Part shown: positions 52,701-62,640 of the stretch, in pieces | Numbering within the stretch: position 1 is the first letter of the stretch | How the letters are laid out: each line of letters opens with the position of its first letter | From: Bactericera cockerelli | Taxonomy: Eukaryota; Arthropoda; Insecta; Hemiptera; Triozidae | DNA: 64,000 nt | Reading direction: 5' to 3' | Assembly (NCBI GenBank): GCA_024516035.1 | Contig: JAMCCL010000018.1 | Coordinates: forward strand, 62,001-126,000 | Program-made: the position numbers and the translations under genes | The notes under the pieces: model-generated | What the model was told of the DNA's origin: nothing | What the model saw: only the letters and a program-made list of their open reading frames with translations | The model's database searches: none

Positions 52701-53055
52701 TATGCGCGAGGCAACCCACATTGCAACGAACTGATAACAAATTGCCTACATGCACCTAGCTATTGAACACACAATGTCTCTGTACGTACGAATCCAGGGC
52801 TCACTCGAAATTTTTCATCTATTGTCAAAAAAATGTATTTATTGATAAAATATATAAACGACATCGATACCTAACAACTACAAAAAAAAATAACCATATC
52901 GTAGGAACCGCAAAATATAGAAATTAAAAAATGGACCACTTAAATTTGATCTAGGGGGGGGGGCTAGGGGGGGGAGTAGAAAGCTAAACGTTATATCAAA
53001 AGATATTGGAGCTCAATACGCATCTTTTGACTACCCACAATCGAACCTACGACCT

Positions 53056-53395
53056 TTCATTGCGACGCTAGAGCAAAATCTTGCTTATCCTGGTAGACCC
53101 TTCCTTTATACACTACTTACTTACATAATATCTCTTATTAAATAATGGTAATTCATTGCTTTTAATTCTGGGTTCTCTTTTCAACTGTGGTCAATATTAA
53201 ATATATTCCAAACTACAATGAGAGTAATAGGTATGTTTGTTATTCAAATGAGTAGCTAACTACAACAAATCTACAAATAAAAAGAAAACTCTATACAAAA
53301 ACAGAAGACATCTTTTAAATAATATTTAAAATAATTACAAATATCTATATTAATAAAGCTTACTTTCTGTATGTGTGTGAAGGGTTGCAGTATAA
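53056..53395. other. Right flank of the Polinton, no gene
   Basis: AT-rich, nothing recognised. The first 40 bases, read on the minus strand into the element, can be drawn as a tRNA-like arm leading to the B box in the element terminus. Confidence 0.4.
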
Positions 53396-54095
53396 ACGGC
53401 AAGTAATAGGAACTTGAAATTTTGCACACAGGTAGATTTTTGACCGGGGAAGAACTTAGGCTAGGTTATATAAGCCTAAGTCTCACAGTTCACGGTCCTG
53501 GGTTCGAATACCAAAAATATAATCAAAAAGCGAGAAGTTATACATAAACTAATATTTTTTACCATTTTTCATAATAATTATTATCTTCTCAATGGTGTAG
53601 TTTAAAACAGTATAGGACTCATAGTTTAAGGTCCTGAGTTCGAATTTTGCTAATAAATTTAAATTTCAGCCTAATCAGTAGGTTGATACACTGGTAGTTC
53701 TTGATAAACAGAAGGACAAAGGCTAAGTTAAAATCAGCAAGTCATAGGAACTTGAAATTTTGCACACAAGTAGATTTTTGACCGGGGAAGAACATAGGCT
53801 AGGTTAAAAAAAGCCTAATACTCACAGTTCACTGTCCTGGGTTCGAATACCAAAAATAGAATCAAAATCAAGAAGTTATAGACTAATATTTTTTTTACCA
53901 TTTTTCATATCTTCTCAATGGTTTAGTTTAAAATAGTATAGGACTCATAGTTTAAGGTCCTAGGTTCGAATTTTGCCAATAAATTTAAATTTTAGCCTAA
54001 TCAGTAGGTCAATACACTGGTAGTTTTTGATACACAGAAGGACAAAGGCTAATTTAAAATAGTCTAAGACTCACAGTTCATGGTCCTGGGTTCGA
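53396..54095 (+). repeat. Two-unit tandem repeat (period about 338 bp) with tRNA-like B boxes
   Basis: Units start near 53400 and 53738 (CTTGAAATTTTGCACACA at 53413 and 53751). Each has two segments like AGGTCCTGGGTTCGAAT, close to a Pol III B box, following CTCATAGTTTA or CTCACAGTTCA. No coding sequence. Probably a non-autonomous element with a tRNA-derived module duplicated in tandem. Confidence 0.6.
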
Positions 54096-54640
54096 ATATA
54101 CCTTTTTTACTCAAATATTTCTATTTACTGAACACATTTGGTAAACAGGTTTTGGTAAACAGGTCTTTTGTTAGGAAAGGACATAATGTTTTGACATTGA
54201 TTCCAGATATTGTTATGGTACCAAAGCATGTTATGTGCAGGCAAATATGCTAGTTTAAAAAAATTACAAATATTGAAAGTATAAAAAATGTACATGTATA
54301 TAGTTCATTTTTTTAGAAAAAAATTAGGATTCTGAGAATTTGGTAGTATTCTGAATGGAATTTTAGAAATAACCTTTGTTTTCCACAGTTTTAAAAACTC
54401 AAGACTTAGGATTCTAATTTTTTTTTCTAAAAAAATGAATTTCTTTTCTAAAAAAATGAACCATAGTATTTTTTAATCAATACACATAAGGGACATTTTT
54501 TTTTTTAATATAGAGGTATTTACCTACAATATTTACCCATGAATAAAATTTACCTACAACATATAAACAGAATTAAAAAAAATTACATAGATTTACATGT
54601 AACAAACAAAATTTAGTAGGTACATTATTTTTACTTACAA
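54096..54640. other. Gene-free interval
   Basis: A/T-rich, with an inverted pair of TTTTTTTAGAAAAAAA-type sequence at about 54309 and 54420. No gene. Confidence 0.45.
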
Positions 54641-54644
54641 ATAT

Positions 54645-57600
54645 TTACATATTTTGGAAGAGAACTAGTTTGTTCATTTTCTGCCTTACAGAAGTCCTAT
54701 CCTTCAGAATATCAGTTTCTGTTAATGTTTTCCCATGGTGATTTAGTCTCAACTGAATGTAAAGAGAAACGATTTGTTTTACCACCTGAGTTTCATGTAG
54801 TTCTTCACACAGGATTTCGTTCATTAGAGGGTGAGATCCTGGGAATGGTAGTTCACCACTGTTTCTGAACTGGTTGTTTACAAATGATATAGCTTTCTGA
54901 ATGGCATTTGTCATTTGCTTGTTGTGACTTGAATATACTTGGAAGAATAATTCACACTTTTTAATTATTCCCAAGACACTTGGAGATGGAAGTTTCAGTC
55001 CACCCAAATCAACAAATTTGGTAAAATGGTAATTTTTTTCAACATTTGTACAATAATTATGTTCCATTAGAACAGTGTCTACATTTTTTACATGTAAAAT
55101 CATTTTTAGACAATATTTACAGGTCAACATTTTAATTAATTTATGTACAATAAATCCAGATATATAGACAAGGATATTTTCTTTGTAGTCCTTGAGGTTT
55201 GCTGACTCCAAGTTAGCCATTTTGATGGCTACCTCTACATCTTTACATGGATCATCTTCTTCCATATCTACAAATACACTGGGTTGTACATCTGGTCCAT
55301 CAAGCAATGTACAGTTTCCACTTTCTACTTGTACAGCATTTCTGAATAAGAGACGCCTCATGGCCCATTTGAACTGCATACTATTAGGGTTGTTGTTCCA
55401 CCCACCCTTTGCCCTCATACAGGAGAAAAAAAGCTCCAGATGATCTTGCGAGAGCTTGTATGTTAGATGTATTTTAATATTCCATCATCCAGGAGTTTGT
55501 TTGACAACTTTACAATTGTCTTACATGATGTAATAAAACCCAACGCAAACATTTTTCTTTGGTGGTGTAATATGCCTTGCCCTCCAATGCTGAGTGATTG
55601 TAGGTACTTGATACTTTTTTTAAACAATTTTTCCCACATGTCCTTTTTTTCAGGAAACAAAGGTTGCTTCAACCCTTTCTCAAAAGGGTTTCTTGAATTT
55701 AAAGCATCAAATAGCTCATCAATATTTCGAATGAACTCAATGGTTGCTTCAGCTCCTTCAAATTTTGGATGACCAGAGTTCATTAGGAATTCAATGGCAT
55801 TTGCAGTAGATGCACTTAAAGTTTGCACAGCCAGGGACACATTCATTTTTTTTGTTAAAAAACCAGATATGATGGCTGGAAAGCTTATTTCCAAACTTCA
55901 AGCCAATATTTTTTTGCTCTTCAACTAAGTCGACAATGTACTGCCACTTAATCTCACCCAAAGGAGATACAATTATTTTTCTGTCTGCCAGAGTGTTCCT
56001 TGCTAACTTTACCATATGACAGGCATCCAATGAAACATACACTTTTTTTTCATTGATTACAAAACAGGGTTCTTCTGATTCAAAGTCACATCCAAGTAAT
56101 CTTGCTGTACGAAGGTTGGCTTGTGCACCATCAAATGTGAGGTTCACAACATCAATGCCAATATCACTGAGTTTGATTATGCAGGTTTTTAGAAGTTCAG
56201 CTTGTATTTCTGCACAAATTTTGTTGACAAGAAAGTACCCCACTGGACACTTGAACTTCTCTTTCATGGAAACAATCATGAAAACAAGTGCTTCTGAGGC
56301 ATAAGTCTCATTTTGGTCACTGAAACCACTTCCTAGATCAACATATCCTGAAAACTTGTTGTTTCTCTTGTCCCAGACAACTTGTTTTCTTATGCTCATT
56401 GAGTCCAGCACTAAAGAAAATTTCCGGCAGCCAGGTTTTTGTTTTAGAAACTCAAATACTTCTGCAATGAAGCCAGGTTCACAGTTAAGAACTGACACCC
56501 ATTTTCTAATAGTAGCAGGATGAGGCAAACTTCTAAAAATTCCTCTTACAAACTTATAAGCCTTAGGTGAGTAGAACTGTAGAGTCATTGCAAAAAATTT
56601 TGTTCTCTCATCATATCTTTTGCCCGTTTTCTTGCCCTTGTTTGTAAACTGACTCTGTAGGATTTTATAAAAATCTTCATCAAAATTACTTTCAATAGCT
56701 TGAACCAGGTTATCATTACCTCCTTTCTTCTTCAAAGAACTAACTAAAGTTTTGAGTGATTTTATACGGGTATCCCTCCTCCTAAGACGTTGTTGCAGGA
56801 TTTTGATTTTTCTTCTGTATTTATTTTTGGTTGGGGTTACTAATAAATTTGAGGATTTATTCTTTTTAGGAGTACTGGGTGTGATAGGTTGAGATTCTTC
56901 AACAGTAAGCTCAGAGGAGAGCATCTCAACATCACCACTAGTAGATGGTATTGGATGGTGTTCAATTTCACTAGAAGATGGTACACTTGGATGTCGAACC
57001 AAAGAGCGTCTTTCTGGCTTTGCTTTGACAAAGGAAAATTTAGAGGGCACAACACCATCCTTAAGATATTTTCGCTCTGTTCCTGGTCTATCAAGGTAGT
57101 CTGATGGTTTGAAATGGGCACTGCACAGCTTGGAGTGCCTTGTTGGATACCACTCATTTCTCTTAGTTGCGACTATCCATTGTTTCAATAAAGTTGGATT
57201 TTTCCATGGAAATCTGAGGAAGGAAATAAAACAATACTAATTAAGTAATTGAATTTGAAGAGAAAAAATTTGTTCACAACATTTTAGAAGAAAAACTTAA
57301 CAAACAGAAATACCTGATTCAAATCATTAATAAAAAAGTAGTTTTCTATGCTCAATCAATTTGAAAATTAAAAATACCGACAAGCATGGTTAGTACTTGG
57401 GTGGGTGACCATCTGAGCACTACTCTCACGTGATGCTGGCTTTTCCCGGCCCCACTCAGGCTGGGTGAAGTTAATGCGAGTAGTTGGTTAGGTAGGGCGA
57501 ACGCCTGGAGGGTAAAACCCCCATCTCATATAAATTAAGTGAGTTGAGAGGGACGTTAAACCAAATAAAACCAAACCAAACCAAAAAGACAGAGTTTGTC

Positions 57601-57742
57601 AACCAATAGCAGGAATCAGGATAGATAACATAGGTTAATAGGAAGATTATTTGACTTACCCATGAAATTGAATCCTCTGGCCAGAATCAGTAAGTGTACC
57701 AGCAGAATTTCTGCAACCAAATGCTACACAGAACTGAACCAT
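54645..57742 (-). pseudogene. THAP9/P-element-like transposase gene, two exons, frameshifted
   Basis: Exon 1 (57742-57660) encodes MVQFCVAFGCRNSAGTLTDS up to a GTAAGT donor. Exon 2 starts at 57213 after CCTCAG and keeps frame (GFPWKNPTLLKQWIVATKRN). Together they give a THAP zinc finger (CX4C ... LCSAHF). A Lys-rich coiled region follows (KIKILQQRLRRRDTRIKSLK), then the P-type catalytic region (FSLVLDSMSIRKQVVWD, NLTFDGAQANL, SLDACHMVKLARN). Frame changes near 55850 and 55455. After the second comes the family motif KLSQDHLELFFSCMRAKGGW. It lacks two indels' worth of integrity but is otherwise near full length. THAP9 proteins cut P-type ends. Confidence 0.85.
57375..57590 (+). repeat. SINE with 5S rRNA-like head, in the THAP gene intron
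   Basis: CATGGTTAGTACTTGGGTGG then GTGACCATCTGAGCACTACT matches the internal promoter region (box C side) of 5S rRNA. The body (CAGGCTGGGTGAAGTTAATG, GGAGGGTAAAACCCCCATC) is shared with the minus-strand copies at 25.3-26.2 kb. It ends in (AAACC)n. Not a functional 5S gene. Confidence 0.65.
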
Positions 57743-58141
57743 TGTGAGCTAAATTAACAGAACTTTGAGGTGTTTAAAAAAGCACTTTAGAGCGCTTTAC
57801 AGTATAATATAAGTTAAATTCACAGAAGAATATAAAATAAAATTGAAACTTTTCGTAAAAGAGCAGCAACAACAATGAGAAAAAATCCCAACTTCAATAT
57901 GGCCGCCACAAAAGTAAACAAAGACCGGGTTCTTACGCCATTACTTCTTCCACTTGCTTTACTTCATTGGTCAAAAGATAATCTTACTAATTTAAAATTA
58001 CCCGCCACACAACAATGGAGGTTTCACCAAGTGGATACTAGTTGTATGCTTTTTAGTGAAGCCCGAATCTCAAATTCAACACCCCTCCTCGCTAAAAAGC
58101 TTAATTTCACAAAAAAATAAATCTTCGTCTTCAAAAGGTTA

Positions 58142-58175
<34 letters not shown>

Positions 58176-58226
58176 GAACATCAAAGGGTTAAAATATATC
58201 TACATTACAAATATTACAATGAGCAT
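57743..58226. other. Interval without genes; long A run
   Basis: A28-type run at about 58149-58176, bracketed by GGTTAAAATTA and CGAACATCAAAGGGTTAA. This may be a short TTAA-type insertion or simple sequence. An 81-codon frame at 57875-58120 has no recognisable feature. Confidence 0.4.
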
Positions 58227-61005
58227 TCACTTAATTATTTCAATGCCTAACTTACTTCTTAGATTTACAAACTTATCCCTAGGTATAGGTTTTGTAAGGA
58301 TATCTGCTATCTGTCTCTTACTATCAATATATTTCAAGTCAATTTCCTTTGAATTAACCTTATCAGATATGAACATGTATTTTATATCAATATGTTTCAC
58401 ACGTTTGTTATTACCAGGATTTCTAATGATATGAATACAACCCTGATTATCTTCATTGATAATAATATTACATTGTAGTTCAAAATCAGCTAATAACTTT
58501 TTCAACCATAAAACATCAGCTACACACATACTTAAAGCTACTAACTCAGATTCAGTAGTTGATAATGCAACACAGTTTTGTTTTTCTTGTTGCCCAAGAC
58601 AAAGTGTTATCACCAAATTTGATAATAAATCCTGTCACAGACTTACGGTCAAGTTTGTCACCTGCCCAATCTGAATCTACAAAAGATGATAAATCAATAT
58701 TCTTACAATCTCTATGAAATACCAAACCATAATCAATTGTATCTTTCAAATACCTAAGTACTTTCTTCAAATAATACCATGTCTCATCATTAAAACTATT
58801 TTGAAATCTTGAGAAATAATTAATAGAGTAACATAAATCAGGTCTAGTACATAACATTAAATACATCAATGATCCTATTAGTTGTCTATAGGGCTTATTA
58901 CATTCAACATTGGTTGGTTTTAAGTTCAACTGAGGACACAATGGAATATCAATTGATTTACAATCATACATTTCAAACTTATGAAGAATTTTCTGAACAT
59001 AAGCCCTCTGATGAATTTTTAATACACCAACATCTCTATTATAATCCACCTCCAAACCCAGGAAATGTTTCAAATTTCCTCCGAACTTCATCCTGAATTT
59101 CCGCATCAACTTCTCCTTCATCTCATCTAACAATTCTTGATTGCAACTTGTAACCAAAATATCATCTACATATAACAAAAGGTAAATATAACTACCATCA
59201 GCCCCTTTCTTAAAATATAAACAATAATCATTTTCTGACCTTTCAAATTTTACCTCTTTCATGAAATTATCAAACTTGGTATTCCAGCACTTTGCTGCCT
59301 GCTTTAAACCATATAAAGACTTCTTAAGTTTAAAAACATTACCATTTTCTAACTCAATACCTTTGGGTGGATACATATAAATTTCATTTTCTAAATCCCC
59401 ATTCAAAAATGCAGTTTTCACATCATACTGTTGAATAATATGATTCTTATGATTAGCAACATTAAGTAAAGTTCTAATTGTAACCATCTTTGCTACAGGT
59501 GAATAAATCTCATCATAAGAAAATGTATCACTTTTCTGAGCGAATCCTCTTACCACTAATCTTGCTTTGAACTGATCTTCTCCTTCCTCATTTTCTTTTA
59601 ATGTGTACACCCACTTTGAGTCTAAAATCTGTTGATCCTTTGGTTTAGGTGTAACAGACCATGTTTCATTTTCCTCGATAGCTAGAATTTCTCTTTTCAT
59701 TGCTCCTTCCCATGATTCTCTGTCGTCACTTTCAATTGCATCTTCATAACTCATTGGAACATTACTTACAAAATTAAACATAGCTTCATATACTTCATAG
59801 TCATCCAAATGTTTTGGTGCACGTCTTATTCTTCTATTATTTCTTGTTTCATCATTTTTATCAACATCACTTGTCACATTTTCTTGATCATATATGCTGT
59901 CCTTATCCATATCTTGTCTTTCAGGTTCCAATACATGTTGCGTCTCATCAGCATCATTCACAACATTGACATTCACTAAGTTGTTTTTATATGGAAAACA
60001 GCTTTCATCAAATTTTACGTCTCTACATATCTTTATTTCGTTTCTTTCTAAATCATACACTCTATATCCACTTGGGCTATATCCAACAAAAATTCCCTTT
60101 CTTGCTTTTTCATCCAGTTTGGTTCTGAGTTCTTTTGGTACATGATAGTATACTAATGAACCAAAAACTTTAAATCCACTAACATTTGGTTTTTCTTCGT
60201 ACCACATTTCTGCTGGTGTAATATCCAAAGAACTTGTTGGGCTTCTATTTAAAATATAAACAGTTGCACATACTGCTTCACACCATAATGATTTATCAAC
60301 TCCAGACATTGACATAATAGATCTGACCTTCTCTACTATTGTTCTATTCATTCTCTCAGATTTTCCATTCTGTTCAGGTGTATAAGGCACAGTAAAATCT
60401 TGAATAATGCCGTTTTCAAGACAGAAATTTTCAAATTCTTTACTTTTATATTCCCCTCCATTATCACTTCTCAGTTTATGAATGTGTTTATTGAATTTTG
60501 CTCTGACCATGGCATTATAAGTCTTGAACTTTTCCAATGCTTCACTTTTGTTTCTCAAACAATATACAGTAGTGAAATGTGTATAATCATCAATGAATGT
60601 AATAAAATATTTGTAACCTTCAAATGATACAGGATTAATTGGACCACATATATCTGTATGAACAATTTCTAGAACTCTTTTTGCTGTTTTCCTCTTGTTA
60701 AATGACAGTCTTGACATTTTTCCATCAATACAGGCTTCACATAGTCTTGAAACATCCACATTTGAAATGTTCATCCCATCAACAAGATTTTTAGATTTCA
60801 ACTGGTCAAGTCCATAATAACTAATGTGAGCATATCTTTGATGCCAGAGCTCTGCATTGTATGACTCAAACTTATTTACCTGAATAGATAATTCAAAAAG
60901 ATTCTTCTCCTGGCCCACACCAAGTAAAACTCCATTTGCACTGAATATTTTGGCTTCATTGTTGCTGAATGTGACAGTATTCCCTTCTCTTGTAATTTTC
61001 TTCAC
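58227..61005 (-). pseudogene. Ty1/copia pol: integrase, reverse transcriptase, RNase H
   Basis: GAG-pre-integrase/HHCC region (LWHQRYAHISYYGLDQL ... CEACIDGKMSR), integrase core (HTDICGP, LRSDNGGEYKS, EQNGKSERMNRT) and copia reverse transcriptase (YDVKTAFLNGDL, KKSLYGLKQAAKCWN, LLLYVDDILV). RNase H (ALSTTESELVALSMCVADV) follows after a one-base shift near 58590. The 817-codon frame is otherwise open, so decay is light. The order IN before RT is diagnostic of copia. After the stop at 58227 only about 50 bp of possible element sequence follows; no polypurine tract or 3' LTR is visible. Confidence 0.9.
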
Positions 61006-61697
61006 AGGTTTCTTCTTCCTGTGGGAACATATAAAACATTCTTTAGTTCTACTTTTCTCTTCTTTTCATTACAAAATATGTGTCCTGTAACTTTTCCAAT
61101 ACCCACAGCAGTCATTGATTCCCCTGTCTTTGCAACAGATATTTGGATTGGACTTTTCAAGTGAATATACTCTGTGAAATATTTATTATCATTTATTATA
61201 TGGTCAGTACAACCTGAATCAATGAAGAATTTTAATTCATCACAATTTGAACTTACATGTTTTTCACTTTCACAAACAAATGATACATTTTTCTCATTAT
61301 TTCCAAAATCTTCTTCTTTCAAACAAACATCTGCCCGTCCACTCTGTCCAGATTTCAAGAAACCTTGATACCTATCTTTTGGTTGATTTGATGCTCCATA
61401 TCTGTTTGGCTTGAAGTTCTGATGAGTTGTGAAGTTTTGTCGATTATTCCTGTCCTTCATACGACAGTCATAAGACAAATTTAATGTCCATACCTGTTAC
61501 AAACGTAACATTTCTTCTGTTCAATACCCTCAACTTGAAATGATTGAGGTTTAGCGTTTACATGAGCTGAGTGATTATTATCATTTTTAGCCTTCAATTT
61601 CTCTTCTTCATTTCTTATGCGCCTCTTCACAAATGTGAAATTCACTTCATTAGGTAGCATACTTTCAATAATACTGCATACCATATTGTCATAGGGA
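61006..61697 (-). pseudogene. Ty1/copia gag C-terminus and protease, cut at the virus junction
   Basis: Protease active site FFIDSGCTDHIINDNKYFTE lies in 61002-61478, with a frame change to pol near 61015. Upstream, gag residues (PYDNMVCSIIESMLPNEVNF) run into CYVCNRYGH, the first half of a CX2CX4HX4C knuckle. A small disruption adds a stop before the final SYDC. Gag begins abruptly at about 61697 with no 5' LTR, primer site or N-terminus; the bases immediately beyond are viral-type coding sequence on the same strand. Confidence 0.8.
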
Positions 61698-62640
61698 CAG
61701 TAACACTGCCATCCGCGAATAGGGTGGAGATTTTTGATGAATAAAAACCTCGCTCAACTACGGTAGATAGGTAGGCCATTTGGCGATTAACCTCATTGCC
61801 GCACTTCACCACAGGTCTCACCTTTGCAGGCTCACTCTTTTGCATAACATGCATGTGGTCATGATGGGCCGTATACAATTCTGCCACAATCTCCTCGTTG
61901 GATTTCTTTACGGCGTCCACCGCTTTGTTCCGCCTCGTCTTGAATTTCTTTCCCTCGATATACACCTCTGTGTTGGCCCCAGTTCCTGCTCGACCCATCA
62001 TCCATGCTCCCCCGTCCACAAACTCAGCAACCTTTGGCACAAGATCGGGCATCACCCATTCTTCGGTAAGCAGTGCCATAGCTTCGTCGTACACCTCCTC
62101 GGAATAATTATCCACACCCACGGGCATGCCAACGTCTTTATGCACACCCAGCCACTGCTCTGCTTCGTCCTTCATCTCATCTATGGGGAAAGGTTCCCGG
62201 TACCCCCATCCTGTTTCCCAGTAGCACATCCAGCGCCACTGCTTATGGATATACTCCCCCCCAACTTTGATATACCGGTGAGTTTTTTAAGTATCTTGGT
62301 TAAGTGGCACAAGCATGCGTCGGGAGCCAATTGCCTAATCTTCTTGTACCAGTACCTCATTAAGCCTCGCACTCTGTCTCCGCCAAGTCTAGAAGCCATG
62401 TGGAGAGACGTCTCCAGCTTACCGTTTCCCCATTGGCAACATGGCTCATTGTTGTGATCTACTGGCAACCTGTACCGTTGGTGGTTGAGATCGAAGGTGC
62501 TCATAGGAGCATCCCACCCTGGTCTGTCACAGCATTTAATGTTATGTTCTGAAGCGGTCTTTGTTATTACATCGCTTGCCTTAGAGAAAGACCACGATGT
62601 CTCCGGTTCTAGGATGGTCGCTGTGCTACGTTCAGGTTGT
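61698..62640 (-). pseudogene. Endogenous viral element: toti-like RNA-dependent RNA polymerase, N-terminal part
   Basis: Minus-strand frame entering from the -1 register relative to the capsid frame and open through MSTFDLNHQRYRLPVDHNNE. A break in a G7 run near 62263 changes frame. It then continues through a GGAWMMGRAGTG region and AKVRPVVKCGNEVNRQMAYL, which has the look of polymerase motif F of toti-like dsRNA viruses (Arg-containing, followed by a helix). It stops before the palm motifs A-C, exactly where copia gag begins. The gene is thus truncated and frameshifted, a genomic fossil. Family assignment is by motif and neighbour; no search was done. Confidence 0.55.

Larger units (their letters stand above)
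36076..53055 (+). mobile_element. Palindromic Polinton/Maverick-type element (about 17 kb)
   Basis: Two near-identical inverted arms of 5.56 and 5.30 kb flank a unique 6.1-kb centre. The diagnostic pair is present: a protein-primed family B DNA polymerase in the centre and a Polinton-type DDE integrase with chromodomain in each arm. The outermost bases are AGGTCG...CGACCT, compatible with the AG start reported for Polintons. No clean 6-bp target duplication is visible (ATCCAT left, TTCATT right). No packaging ATPase, adenain-type protease or jelly-roll capsid gene was recognised. Every ORF is open, suggesting a recent insertion or active homogenisation. Confidence 0.85.
47757..53055 (-). repeat. 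Right arm (terminal inverted repeat) of the Polinton
   Basis: Inverted copy of 36076-41637. Differences seen: a 42-bp replaced segment near 48414-48455, fewer subterminal repeat units, poly(A/T) length changes and scattered substitutions that alter only a handful of residues across five genes. Confidence 0.9.

Noticed and set aside
57378..57425. Possible 5S rRNA gene
   Set aside because: Only the internal-promoter part resembles 5S rRNA; the rest is a SINE body.
57875..58120. 81-codon open frame
   Set aside because: No motif, no supporting splice or regulatory context; consistent with chance.
58149..58176. A run as the poly(A) tail of a copia-derived cDNA
   Set aside because: Copia reads on the minus strand, so its sense-strand sequence here is poly(T); orientation is wrong for a tail.
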